Assembly (NCBI RefSeq): GCF_014196615.1
Contig: NZ_JACIDY010000007.1
Span: 62,001-126,000, forward strand
DNA: 64,000 nucleotides
Source of the DNA: Novosphingobium fluoreni
Lineage (GTDB): Bacteria; Pseudomonadota; Alphaproteobacteria; Sphingomonadales; Sphingomonadaceae
Direction: 5' to 3'
Position numbers and translations under genes: made by a program. How positions within the stretch are numbered: position 1 is the stretch's first letter; the number at the start of each line of letters is the position of its first letter. The notes beneath the pieces were generated by a model, which was not told the DNA's origin, did no database searches, and saw only the letters and a list, made by a program, of their open reading frames with translations. Of this stretch, positions 9,965 through 18,296 are shown piece by piece.

Positions 9965-10351
9965 ATGCATCCCGAAGGCGACCTGGTGATCCGCGTGACT
10001 GCCATGCCGACCGATCTGAACCCATACGGCGGCGTTTTCGGGGGCTGGCTGATGAGCCAGCTTGCCCTGGGCGCAGCATCACTCGTCACCCGCAGGACGG
10101 GCTACAAGGCGCTGGTCGTCGCGGCGAACGACTTTGCCTTTCCCGGGACGATGAAAGTGGGCGACGAATTGAACGTCTATGCGCAAGTGGTTCGGACAGG
10201 GCGCACATCACTCACCGTGCGCACGCAGGGTTATGGCCGGCCGCGTGCGGCGGAGGGCGAGGCGGAAGTGGCGCATGGCACGTTCACGTTCGTGACCCTG
10301 GATGCGCAAGATAAGCCGGTCCCCTCTGGCCTTCACGACGGAGCAGCCTGA
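9965..10351 (+). CDS. Hotdog-fold acyl-CoA thioesterase-like protein, catalytic Asp missing
   Basis: A 128-aa single hotdog domain like YciA/acyl-CoA hydrolases (RVTAMPTDLNPYGGVFGGWL). It starts 2 bp after the E2 stop. YciA-type enzymes carry a catalytic Asp on the central helix; the next gene has it (LMDSG, D35), but here the aligned residue is A34 (QLALG). It may be inactive alone or act as a partner subunit of the following paralogue. Hexamers of such domains are common, so a hetero-oligomer is plausible. Confidence 0.85.
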   Translation: MHPEGDLVIRVTAMPTDLNPYGGVFGGWLMSQLALGAASLVTRRTGYKALVVAANDFAFPGTMKVGDELNVYAQVVRTGRTSLTVRTQGYGRPRAAEGEAEVAHGTFTFVTLDAQDKPVPSGLHDGAA

Positions 10352-10352
10352 G

Positions 10353-10730
10353 ATGGCGGTGGAAAAACGCGACCCGGTTATCCGCGTCACCGCCATGCCA
10401 GCCGATACCAACGCCTATGGCGACATATTCGGCGGCTGGTTGCTCAGTTTGATGGATTCGGGCGCGGGGCTATTTGCCGCGCGCTATTCGCGGGGCCGCG
10501 CCGTTACGGTGGCGCTGGACGGAATGCAATTCCACCTTCCGGTAGGTGTGGGCGATGAAGTGTCCGTGTACGCCTCGCTGACGCGTATCGGCAAAACGTC
10601 GATGTCGATCGCGGTGGAGGCCTGGCGGCGGCATCGCACCGAAGACGTCGAAGTGAAAGTAACCGAGGCGACGTTCACGTTCGTCGCCATCGACGAGGCG
10701 GGCCGGCCCCGCGCTATCGAGCAGGAGTAG
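10353..10730 (+). CDS. Acyl-CoA thioesterase, YciA-like hotdog protein
   Basis: A 125-aa paralogue of the preceding gene, starting 1 bp after its stop. It shares the opening VIRVTAMPADTNAYGDIFGG and retains the catalytic Asp (D35 in SLMDSG) and the closing VTEATFTFVAID strand. Expected activity is hydrolysis of acyl-CoA to free acid and CoA. Its position between E2 and Lpd suggests a link with acetyl-CoA or CoA balance, but the substrate is not shown by sequence. The start at 10353 is chosen by spacing; a longer in-frame start would overlap the previous gene. Confidence 0.88.
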   Translation: MAVEKRDPVIRVTAMPADTNAYGDIFGGWLLSLMDSGAGLFAARYSRGRAVTVALDGMQFHLPVGVGDEVSVYASLTRIGKTSMSIAVEAWRRHRTEDVEVKVTEATFTFVAIDEAGRPRAIEQE

Positions 10731-10736
10731 ATTCTA

Positions 10737-12152
10737 GTGGCTGATACCTACGACGTCATCGTTCTCGGCTCGGGCCCCGGCGGCTATGTCGCGGCGATCC
10801 GCGCCTCGCAGCTGGGCCTCAAGACCGCCATCGTCGAACGCGAGAAGCTGGGCGGTATCTGCCTCAATTGGGGCTGTATCCCGACCAAGGCACTGCTGCG
10901 CTCGGCCGAGGTGTTCCACCAGATGAAGAACGCCAAGGCCTATGGTCTTTCGGCGGAAAACATCACCGCCGATCTCGACGCGGTGGTGAAGCGTTCGCGT
11001 GGTGTGGCCGATCAGCTCAACAGGGGCGTGACCGGGCTGATGAAGAAGAACAAGATCACCGTGCACATGGGCACCGGCAAGCTGGTGGAGCCGGGCAAGC
11101 TGGAGGTGACCGGCGAAAAGGGCACCGAGACGCTGGAAGCCAAGCACATCATCATTGCGACCGGCGCCCGCGCGCGTGAGTTGCCCAAGGCGAAGTCCGA
11201 TGGTGAGCGCATCTGGACCTATCGTCACGCGATGACGCCCAAGGAGCTGCCGAGCAAGCTGCTGGTAATCGGCTCCGGCGCGATCGGTATCGAATTCGCC
11301 AGCTTCTATAACGACATGGGCTCTGACGTTACCGTGGTCGAGATGGCTGACCGGATCGTTCCGGTCGAGGATGCCGACGTTTCCGCTTTCCTCGAAAAGC
11401 AGCTGACCAAGCAGGGGATCAAGATCCTGACCAAGGCCTCCGTCGGCGCGATTGAGAAGAGCGGCAGCGGCGTCAAGGTCGCCCTGAAGGACAAGGCCGG
11501 CAAGGAAGAAACCACCGAGTTCAGCCATGTCATCGTGGCGGTTGGCATCGTGCCCAACCTTGAGAACATCGGCCTGGAAGACCTCAACATCGAGCCGGAC
11601 AAGCGCTACCACATCAAGGTGGATGAACTAGGCCGCACCAACGTGAAGGGCGTGTGGGCTATCGGCGACTGCGTGGAAGGTCCGTGGCTGGCGCACAAGG
11701 CAAGCCACGAAGGCGTTACCGCAGCCGAAGCCATCGCGCAGGAGCTGGGCAACGCCGAGGTTCATCCCCACCCGCTGGACCGTAGCAATATCCCGGGCTG
11801 CACCTATTGCCACCCGCAGGTCGCATCCGTCGGCATGACGGAGGCCAGGGCCAAGGAAGCCGGTCACGAACTGAAGGTCGGCACGTTCCCGTTCATCGGC
11901 AACGGCAAGGCCATCGCGCTGGGCGAAGCGGAAGGCTTCGTCAAGACCGTGTTCGACGCCAAGACCGGCGAATTGCTGGGCGCACACATGATCGGCGCGG
12001 AAGTGACCGAGTTGATCCAGGGCTACATCGTGGGCAAGACCCTGGAGACGACCGAGGCCGAACTGATCAACACGGTCTTCCCGCACCCCACCTTGTCAGA
12101 GATGATGCACGAGGCGACGCTGGCCGCTTTCGGCCGCGCTATCCACATCTGA
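10737..12152 (+). CDS. lpdA: Dihydrolipoamide dehydrogenase (E3)
   Basis: A 471-aa flavoprotein that reoxidises dihydrolipoyl groups of the 2-oxoacid dehydrogenases using NAD+. The FAD-binding GSGPGG is at residues 11-16, the redox disulfide is C42/C47 in GGICLNWGCIPTK, and a second Rossmann motif (IGSGAIGIEFASF) binds NAD. The C-terminal interface carries the catalytic HPHPTLSE segment. The start is GTG, 6 bp after the thioesterase stop, so it belongs to the E2 operon. Confidence 0.97.
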   Translation: MADTYDVIVLGSGPGGYVAAIRASQLGLKTAIVEREKLGGICLNWGCIPTKALLRSAEVFHQMKNAKAYGLSAENITADLDAVVKRSRGVADQLNRGVTGLMKKNKITVHMGTGKLVEPGKLEVTGEKGTETLEAKHIIIATGARARELPKAKSDGERIWTYRHAMTPKELPSKLLVIGSGAIGIEFASFYNDMGSDVTVVEMADRIVPVEDADVSAFLEKQLTKQGIKILTKASVGAIEKSGSGVKVALKDKAGKEETTEFSHVIVAVGIVPNLENIGLEDLNIEPDKRYHIKVDELGRTNVKGVWAIGDCVEGPWLAHKASHEGVTAAEAIAQELGNAEVHPHPLDRSNIPGCTYCHPQVASVGMTEARAKEAGHELKVGTFPFIGNGKAIALGEAEGFVKTVFDAKTGELLGAHMIGAEVTELIQGYIVGKTLETTEAELINTVFPHPTLSEMMHEATLAAFGRAIHI

Positions 12153-12174
12153 TCGTCCGTCGTCGTGCAGCGTC

Positions 12175-12492
12175 CTAGCGGGCGCTGCGCACGATATGTT
12201 CGAATACCGCGACGTGGAGCGGTTCGGCAAACGCACAGCCGACCGCGCCATCGCGTATCCAGCGGATGTCCGCGCTCAACATCTGGATGCCCGGAATCTG
12301 AATGCGAAGCGGCACATCCTGCCTTGCGCCGACAAGCCGCGCGATGCGAAAGCCGCCTGGAGAAATATCTTCCAGCCGCGCCGAAGCCCATGGCCGCGAT
12401 CCCTGCCGAACGTCGCAGATGATCGTCACCCCCGCGCGCGGGGTTGCACGGTCCGCAGCTTCATCGGAGGGGATTATCGGATCGAACTTCAT
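12175..12492 (-). CDS. PilZ-domain protein, probable c-di-GMP receptor
   Basis: A 105-aa single PilZ domain. Both signature elements are present: RxxxR at R15-R19 (RATPR) and the DISPGGFRI segment of the (D/N)xSxxG type. These together bind cyclic-di-GMP in known PilZ proteins. It stands alone, convergent with lpdA, with no adjoining diguanylate cyclase or motility gene, so its target is unknown. Confidence 0.85.
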   Translation of the reverse strand: MKFDPIIPSDEAADRATPRAGVTIICDVRQGSRPWASARLEDISPGGFRIARLVGARQDVPLRIQIPGIQMLSADIRWIRDGAVGCAFAEPLHVAVFEHIVRSAR

Positions 12493-12694
12493 AGCGCTTC
12501 AACCATACCCGCTGATGGGCCACGAGGGTTTAGAAAGCGGTTAGCGGATAGCCTTGAGGAATGGCTAACGCGCCAATAGCGGGCAGTCTGTACGCCAGAT
12601 CACCGCGCTTTCGCCGATCGAAAACCGCTTTCGTTCCCATGTATATTGAATTGATTTTGCGGAACAAGTTTGGGAAAGTCTGGTTTGGTCTGGC

Positions 12695-15600
12695 ATGAAC
12701 ACCATGGCCAAGATCGTCGCCACTTCGCCATCGCAGGATCGCAAACCCGCCATCGCGATCGGTGAGGCCGTAGCCCTGTTGCTGACTGAACTGGAGGCGG
12801 ACGATCTGATCTTCATCGCTCACGATGAAGTACGGGCTAGTGCCGTCGCATCAGCCATGAAGGCGGCGTCAGACGGGCACTCGGTCATATTCTGTCCCGG
12901 CAGTGACGCTTTGCCCGGCGATACCGGCGCGGCCAGTCCCGCCAACGCCGGTCAGCGCACCAACGCCCTGCGTACCCTTCGCTTGCGGCAACAGGAAGAC
13001 CAGTCCGGCCACGTCGCCCTGATCACCACTGGCGAGAGTTGCGCCTGGCTCTTCCCCCAGCCCGAGGCCTACGATCCCGCACCGCCGATTCTAAAGTGCG
13101 GCGACGCGATCGACTTCACGACGTTCGCGGTGACATTGGAAGAGCTAGGTTATTTTCGCGACGAACGGGTCGACGAGCCCGGAGAGTTTGCCGTGCGCGG
13201 GCTTGTGATCGATATCTACCCTGCCGACGCTGCCGGTCCCTATCGAATCGAAGCGTCGGGGGACAAGATAGCATCGATCCGTGCCTATGATCCCATCAGC
13301 CAGCTGACGACCGAAGATTGCGACACGCTGGAGATTGGTCGCGCACGCGAACCTGAGGCAGGCGATGGTGTAACGTTGGTTGACCATCTGCCCAAAGCCC
13401 GCATCTTTCAGGATGAAAGTGCGGACAAGCGGCGGCGGGTGTTCGTGCAACTGGCAGCCGATACCGCGCAACGTGCGGGCCGCGCGGCGATGCGCCAGAT
13501 CTGCAGCGATGAGCGCTGGCACGCCAGCACCGCATCTCACCCAGACAAAGCGCTCGCCGGCGATATTGGCGATGCACCGGCCCGCTTTGCCGAACAGCGT
13601 GATCCGATGCGCGCCTTCGCCAAGGCCGCGCGCGAGGCGCTGAAGGGGGGCAAGGTCCTGCTGGTGGGATCGCCACGCGATTTGCGGTTCCTGACGCCGC
13701 GCATCGCGGCAAAGCTGAAGGAAGATATTCAACCCATCACCGCGTGGAGGGAAGCGTTGGAGGCCCCGCAAGGTGCTTTGCTGAGCCTGGCCATGCCGCT
13801 GCCGAGTGGCTTCCGTTCCGCCGATATTCTGGTGGTCAGCGCGGCCGACTTGCTTGGCAGCCGCGCACAGCGTGATCTTGGCGATACCGACCATGCCCAG
13901 ATCGACCCCTTTCAATTGACCGAACTGCGGCGCGGCGACGTTGTGGTTCACGAAGATCACGGGCTCAGCGTGATCGAGGGCCTGGATGCAGCGCCCGAAG
14001 GTGGCGAGGCAATCGTGCTGCGCTTTGCGGGCGAAACCCGCCGGCTGATCCCTGCAGCCGAGGCCAGCCGCATCTGGCGGTATGGCTCGGACGAGGAAGC
14101 GGTAAAGCTCGATAAGCTGGACGGCTCCAGCTGGGCGAAGCGCCGTGGCGATGTCGACGCCACACTTGCCGAAGCAGCCCGCGAACTCACAGAGCTTGCG
14201 GCAGAGCGCCTGAAGCGCGATGCGGCGGTGATCGAACCGGACGTGCCCGCTTACGAACAATTCGCCGATAGCTTCGCTTTCACCGAGACGGCAGACCAGG
14301 CCCGTGCCATCGCGGCGGTACGCGCCGATCTTGCGGCGGGCAAGCCGATGGACAGGCTGATCGTTGGCGACGTCGGCTTCGGCAAGACCGAGGTTGCACT
14401 GCGAGCGGCGGCCATGGTCGCGATCGCGGGCAAGCAAGTCGCGATTGTCGCCCCCACCACCGTGCTTGTGCGGCAGCATATCGAAACGTTCACGAAGCGG
14501 TTTCAGGAACTGGGCATCACCGTCGCCGGACTATCCCGCTTGTCGACGGCGGCGGAAAAGAAGGTGGTCAAGGCGGGGCTGGCGGACGGATCGATCGCGA
14601 TCGTCATCGGCACGGGCGCCGTCGCCGGGAAAGGCGTGGTATTTCACGATCTCGGCCTGGTCATCATCGATGAGGAACAGCGCTTCGGCGCGGCGGACAA
14701 AGCCAAGATTGCGGCCCTGGGGGCGGATCATGTGCTGACCTTGAGCGCCACGCCGATCCCCCGCACCTTGCAGAGTGCGCTGGTTGGCCTGCGGCAATTG
14801 TCCGTTATCGCGACCCCGCCTGCGCGTCGGCAGCCGATCCGCTCCACCGTGGGCCCCTTCGACGAGGCGCAAGTGCGCGCCGCCTTGCTTCGTGAACACA
14901 GCCGGGCAGGTCAAAGCTTTCTGGTGGTTCCGCGCGTCGAAGATCTCGCCGGGCTTGCTACGCGCCTGAAGCGTCTGGTTCCCGAGTTGTCCGTCCTGCA
15001 GGCTCATGGCAAGATGCCCGCTGCCGAACTGGACGAGACCATGGTCCGCTTCGCCAACGGCGATGGCGATGTCCTGCTGGCGACCAACATCATCGAGGCC
15101 GGGCTGGATGTCCCACGCGCGAACACGATGGTGGTATGGCGCGCCGATCGCTTTGGCTTGGCGCAACTGCACCAGCTTCGCGGCCGAGTGGGACGGGGAA
15201 GCCGGAGGGGGCATATCATGCTGACCACCGAGCCTGACGCCAAGATCGCGCCCAGGACCCTCGCGCGGCTCAATACACTGGCGGCGTTCGATCGGCTGGG
15301 CGCAGGGTTTGCGATCAGCGCGCGCGATCTCGACATGCGCGGTGCGGGCGATCTGCTGGGCGAGGAGCAAGCCGGCCATGCCAAGCTGATCGGTATCGAG
15401 CTTTATCAACACATGATGCGGCTATCGATCGCCAAGGCGCGGGGCGAGGATGTGGACGAATGGCAGCCGGTTTTGCATGCAGGTTCGCCTGGGCTGCTTC
15501 CTGAAGATTGGATCCCGGACGAGGATTTGCGAATTACGCTCTACGCCCGGCTTTCCCGCATTGCTGACCTTGGCGCGTTGGAGGCTTTCGAGGCAGAAAT

Positions 15601-15865
15601 GCAGAATCGATTCGGCGAATTGCCCGCCGAAGCTGTCCAGCTGCTCGCCATGGCTCGGCTGCGCATCCTGGCGCGCAAGGCCTATATCGATCGCATAGAT
15701 GCAGGCCCCGCCGCCATCGCTCTCACACCCCGGCGCAATCATGCCGATGCCGTGAAGGCCTTGAAGCTTGTCCGATCGGAGGAACGCTACCTGCTGAAGG
15801 GAGATTTTCACGACGAGGCGGATCGTCTGGCGAAGGCCGAAGACCTTCTTTCCAACTTGGCGTAG
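12695..15865 (+). CDS. Divergent Mfd-like DNA translocase (transcription-repair coupling factor family)
   Basis: A 1056-aa SF2 translocase, about 100 residues shorter than typical Mfd. A degenerate UvrB-like N-terminal part is recognisable (PGEFAVRGLVIDIYP). The RNA-polymerase-interaction region reads VHEDHGLSVIEGL, where canonical Mfd has HxxHGIGRF/Y. The RecG-like motor is intact: Walker A GDVGFGKT at 558-565, DEEQRFG from 659, SATPIPRT and the translocation motif QLHQLRGRVGRG. The usual IGTH(R/K)LL before motif II is replaced by IGTGAVAGKG. It is either a diverged Mfd or a paralogue beside a canonical mfd elsewhere; no symbol is assigned. ATG 12707 is an alternative start. Confidence 0.8.
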   Translation: MNTMAKIVATSPSQDRKPAIAIGEAVALLLTELEADDLIFIAHDEVRASAVASAMKAASDGHSVIFCPGSDALPGDTGAASPANAGQRTNALRTLRLRQQEDQSGHVALITTGESCAWLFPQPEAYDPAPPILKCGDAIDFTTFAVTLEELGYFRDERVDEPGEFAVRGLVIDIYPADAAGPYRIEASGDKIASIRAYDPISQLTTEDCDTLEIGRAREPEAGDGVTLVDHLPKARIFQDESADKRRRVFVQLAADTAQRAGRAAMRQICSDERWHASTASHPDKALAGDIGDAPARFAEQRDPMRAFAKAAREALKGGKVLLVGSPRDLRFLTPRIAAKLKEDIQPITAWREALEAPQGALLSLAMPLPSGFRSADILVVSAADLLGSRAQRDLGDTDHAQIDPFQLTELRRGDVVVHEDHGLSVIEGLDAAPEGGEAIVLRFAGETRRLIPAAEASRIWRYGSDEEAVKLDKLDGSSWAKRRGDVDATLAEAARELTELAAERLKRDAAVIEPDVPAYEQFADSFAFTETADQARAIAAVRADLAAGKPMDRLIVGDVGFGKTEVALRAAAMVAIAGKQVAIVAPTTVLVRQHIETFTKRFQELGITVAGLSRLSTAAEKKVVKAGLADGSIAIVIGTGAVAGKGVVFHDLGLVIIDEEQRFGAADKAKIAALGADHVLTLSATPIPRTLQSALVGLRQLSVIATPPARRQPIRSTVGPFDEAQVRAALLREHSRAGQSFLVVPRVEDLAGLATRLKRLVPELSVLQAHGKMPAAELDETMVRFANGDGDVLLATNIIEAGLDVPRANTMVVWRADRFGLAQLHQLRGRVGRGSRRGHIMLTTEPDAKIAPRTLARLNTLAAFDRLGAGFAISARDLDMRGAGDLLGEEQAGHAKLIGIELYQHMMRLSIAKARGEDVDEWQPVLHAGSPGLLPEDWIPDEDLRITLYARLSRIADLGALEAFEAEMQNRFGELPAEAVQLLAMARLRILARKAYIDRIDAGPAAIALTPRRNHADAVKALKLVRSEERYLLKGDFHDEADRLAKAEDLLSNLA

Positions 15866-15910
15866 GCTCAAGGCTTATCGTCGGCGGATCACGGACAAGG
15901 GGAGTTGGTT

Positions 15911-17038
15911 ATGACCTACGAGACTGACAAGCTGGTGCTGATACCCGATGACATCGACTTGTCGCAATCTCCCCTGGCCGGCCACCTGGACGCTGAAACA
16001 TATGTGCTTGGAGCCTTCAACCCGGGGCTGACCCGGCTGCCTAACGGCAACCTGCTGATGATGGTGCGCATCGCCGAAGCACTGCGAAAGCCGGTATTTG
16101 ACGAGCACGTCCACGCCATCCGCTGGGATGCAGAAGGCGAGGGGCGTTATGTACTGGATGCCTGGCCGCTGGAACATGCGGACACGGCCGACCCACGCAA
16201 GTTCACGCTTCACGGCGGCGAATGGAAGGTGATGGCGCTGACATCCCTGTCGTGGCTGCTGCCGGTCGAGCTAAGCGCCGACGGGTTGGAGGTGATCGCG
16301 CTGCACTACGACAAGGCAATCGCGCCGAAATCCAGCCTGCAATGCTACGGCATCGAGGACGCACGGATTAGCCATGTAAACGGCACTTGGTTGATGACGA
16401 CCTGCTCGGTCAGCCCGGAGCGCCATTCCACTACGCTTTACAGCTCCGACAATGCCTTGGACTGGCGGTTTGAGGGCGTCGTCCTCGATCATCAGAACAA
16501 GGACATGCTGATTTTCGAAGGGCTGATCAATGGGCACTACTGGGCCCAGACCCGGCCTTTGGGAGACCTCTACTTTGCCTATCCACCCGGCAGCGAATGG
16601 CGGGCCGGGCCTTCAATCAATCTGGCGTACTCCCCGGATGCGCGCTTTTGGAAGCCGGTCGACAAGCCCGGCATCCGGCCTCACGCCGCGACGGTCGCCA
16701 CGGCGCGGATGGGTGGGGGCGCCCCTCCGATCCTGACGCCCGAGGGCTGGCTGACGCTGTGGCATGGGGTAGAGCCGCACGAGATCGTCGGCATCTATCG
16801 CACCTACTGGTCACTGCTCGATCGCGATGACCCCAGCGTGACCCTGCGCACCCAACACGCGCCGCTGTTGGAAGCCAATGCGTACCTTACCCAACCTATC
16901 GACCACCAGATGTACGTTCGAGATGTGGTCTTCACCACCGGGATCGTGGACGGCGGCGAACACTACATCGTCGCCTCTGGCGAAGCCGATCTCGCATGCC
17001 GGATCACGCATATTCCCAAAAGCGTCTTCCGCTCATGA
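15911..17038 (+). CDS. GH130-type glycosidase/phosphorylase-like protein
   Basis: A 375-aa five-bladed beta-propeller-type protein resembling family GH130 mannoside phosphorylases and hydrolases. Recognisable segments are FNPGLTRLPNGNLLMMVR near the N terminus, GIEDARIS in the middle, an FEGLINGHYW stretch and GGAPPILTPEGWLTLWHGV toward the end. There is no signal peptide, so it is likely cytoplasmic. GH130 enzymes act on beta-mannosides; with no sugar transport genes nearby the substrate is open. ATG 15911 has a good AGGGGAG site; a TTG lies 6 bp upstream. Confidence 0.8.
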   Translation: MTYETDKLVLIPDDIDLSQSPLAGHLDAETYVLGAFNPGLTRLPNGNLLMMVRIAEALRKPVFDEHVHAIRWDAEGEGRYVLDAWPLEHADTADPRKFTLHGGEWKVMALTSLSWLLPVELSADGLEVIALHYDKAIAPKSSLQCYGIEDARISHVNGTWLMTTCSVSPERHSTTLYSSDNALDWRFEGVVLDHQNKDMLIFEGLINGHYWAQTRPLGDLYFAYPPGSEWRAGPSINLAYSPDARFWKPVDKPGIRPHAATVATARMGGGAPPILTPEGWLTLWHGVEPHEIVGIYRTYWSLLDRDDPSVTLRTQHAPLLEANAYLTQPIDHQMYVRDVVFTTGIVDGGEHYIVASGEADLACRITHIPKSVFRS

Positions 17039-17078
17039 TGCGCCGATAGCTGAAATCGAAAAAATGGGGAGCAGAGAC

Positions 17079-17669
17079 ATGGCGGAAATTGCCGGATGGG
17101 TCGCCCCGATCGCCACGATGATCGCGGCAATGATGACCGCTTCGAACCTAGGCGCTCGAATGACCGGCTGGGGCTTCGTCGTATTTACCGTCGGCTCGAG
17201 TGCCTGGACACTGGTGGGAGTGACGTCAGGGCAAACAAATCTTGTTGCCGCGAACGGTTTTCTGATCCTGATCAACGTCATTGGGGTTTGGCGCTGGCTT
17301 GGGCGCCAAGCGGCGTATGAAGACGGTGGGCAATCCGCGAAGAAGGCGAGCCGCACATCCTCGTCTCCCAGCCTTTTCACGGCCACCGGTATCAGCGGCA
17401 TGGCGGTTGTCGATGAGAATGAGCGCACCATTGGTCATGCCGTGGAAGCGTTGGTGGAATGCGCTTCGGCTGCAGTCAGCTATGTGGTCGTCGCAGAGGG
17501 CGGAATTGCAGGCATCGAAGAAAAGCTTCGTGCGGTCCCCGGCCAGAGCATAAAATTCAAATGTGACCGCCTCCGCCTCAATATGTCGGGCGAAGCCTTT
17601 CGATCACTCCCTAGCCTTGCGCCCGGACGCTGGCCCGTATCAGCCGAAGCGGTTTCAAGACAAGAATAA
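17079..17669 (+). CDS. Membrane-anchored PRC-barrel protein
   Basis: A 196-aa protein with three hydrophobic segments in the first ~80 residues, a Ser/Lys-rich linker, and a C-terminal PRC-barrel-like domain (ATGISGMAVVDENERTIGHA). PRC barrels occur in photosynthetic reaction centre H subunits, RimM and stress-related proteins, usually as interaction modules. The start at 17079 is preferred because a GGGGAG site lies 7 nt upstream. It follows the GH130-like gene by 40 bp on the same strand. Function unknown. Confidence 0.72.
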   Translation: MAEIAGWVAPIATMIAAMMTASNLGARMTGWGFVVFTVGSSAWTLVGVTSGQTNLVAANGFLILINVIGVWRWLGRQAAYEDGGQSAKKASRTSSSPSLFTATGISGMAVVDENERTIGHAVEALVECASAAVSYVVVAEGGIAGIEEKLRAVPGQSIKFKCDRLRLNMSGEAFRSLPSLAPGRWPVSAEAVSRQE

Positions 17670-17696
17670 GGCGCCGCCGATCTGATCGGCGACGCC
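17670..17696 (-). terminator. Rho-independent terminator for the SWIB gene
   Basis: Twelve-bp arms (GGCGCCGCCGAT and ATCGGCGACGCC) around a 3-nt loop; the single mismatch becomes a G-U wobble in the minus-strand RNA. On that strand the hairpin is followed by TTATTCTTGT, fitting a terminator for the leftward SWIB gene. It begins immediately after the stop codon of the PRC-barrel gene and may also end that transcript. Confidence 0.7.
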
Positions 17697-17726
17697 CGCG
17701 ATTACTTTGTCGGTCTCAGCGTGAAA

Positions 17727-18059
17727 TCAAGCCTTGAGGTGCTTGGCGAGATGCTTGTTCATCTCAAACATGCTGGCCTTCTTGCCGCCAAAAATCTTTT
17801 CCAGCTTGTCGTCGGCGTTGATCTGGCGCTTGTCGGCCGGGTCCTGCAGGTCGTGCTTCTTGATGTAGTCCCACACCTTTTTCACGACCTCGCTGCGGGG
17901 CAAAGCATCAGAGCCGACAATTTCGGCCAACTCGGGCGAGGGAGTGACGGGGGCAGTAATGCCACCACGTGCGCCGCCTGCGGCTTTGCCCGTCTTCTTC
18001 ACCTTGGCAACGGCGGCCTTGGTCTCGTCTTCGCCTCGCTTCGCTTTGGTAGTCGCCAT
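17727..18059 (-). CDS. SWIB/MDM2-domain protein
   Basis: A 110-aa protein. The first ~35 residues are Lys/Ala/Gly-rich, basic and probably disordered (MATTKAKRGEDETKAA). The rest is a SWIB domain: an ELAEIVG...LPRSEVVKKVWDYIK helix pair, the DKRQINADDKLEKIFG core and MFEMNKHLAKHL. SWIB domains are known from eukaryotic SWI/SNF complexes and, in bacteria, from chlamydiae and some proteobacteria; chlamydial copies are tied to chromatin and topoisomerase. DNA association via the basic tail is inferred. The start at 18059 has an AGGAGG site. Confidence 0.88.
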   Translation of the reverse strand: MATTKAKRGEDETKAAVAKVKKTGKAAGGARGGITAPVTPSPELAEIVGSDALPRSEVVKKVWDYIKKHDLQDPADKRQINADDKLEKIFGGKKASMFEMNKHLAKHLKA

Positions 18060-18203
18060 GGAAGATCCTCCTGAGCTTATATCGCGAGCGCACAGTGGGC
18101 CGCGATTGTCGAGATAAGTCTGAAATGACCAAGAGGTTGCCTGTGCGCCGATGGGAAAGGTTGCACACACGCCACAGCAGGGCCAGAACAGTCAGAATCA
18201 TCT

Positions 18204-18226
18204 GATATGATATCTTGTATCATATC
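18204..18226. promoter_or_regulatory. Perfect 9-bp palindrome, candidate Zur/Fur-family operator
   Basis: Arms GATATGATA and TATCATATC are exact reverse complements, separated by 5 nt. The site lies 70 bp before the ZnuD-like TonB receptor and 145 bp before the divergent SWIB gene. AT-rich dyads of this kind are typical of Fur-family repressors; bacterial Zur boxes (ATGTTAT...ATAACAT) are similar in shape but not identical. Zinc-dependent repression of the receptor is inferred from the gene it precedes. Confidence 0.65.
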
Positions 18227-18296
18227 GTGGCTGTGAGTAAGGCGGCGCGCGACTATCAGCCAGTCGCAATTTGTCTCCAGTCCAAGGGTCAGCACA

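Noticed and set aside
8598-10082. 494-codon open frame antisense to pdhC
   Set aside because: Mirror of the Ala/Glu/Lys-rich E2 linker; composition is low-complexity and the sense gene is certain.
12196-12579. 127-codon open frame opposite the PilZ gene
   Set aside because: Overlaps the PilZ gene, which has both signature motifs; the other strand shows no family features.
12662-12676. Possible LexA (SOS) box GAAC-N7-GAAC upstream of the Mfd-like gene
   Set aside because: The second half reads GGAA rather than GAAC, so the alphaproteobacterial direct-repeat consensus is not met.
16878-17078. In-frame N-terminal extension of the PRC-barrel protein
   Set aside because: It lies mostly inside the GH130-like gene in another frame; a good ribosome binding site supports the start at 17079.
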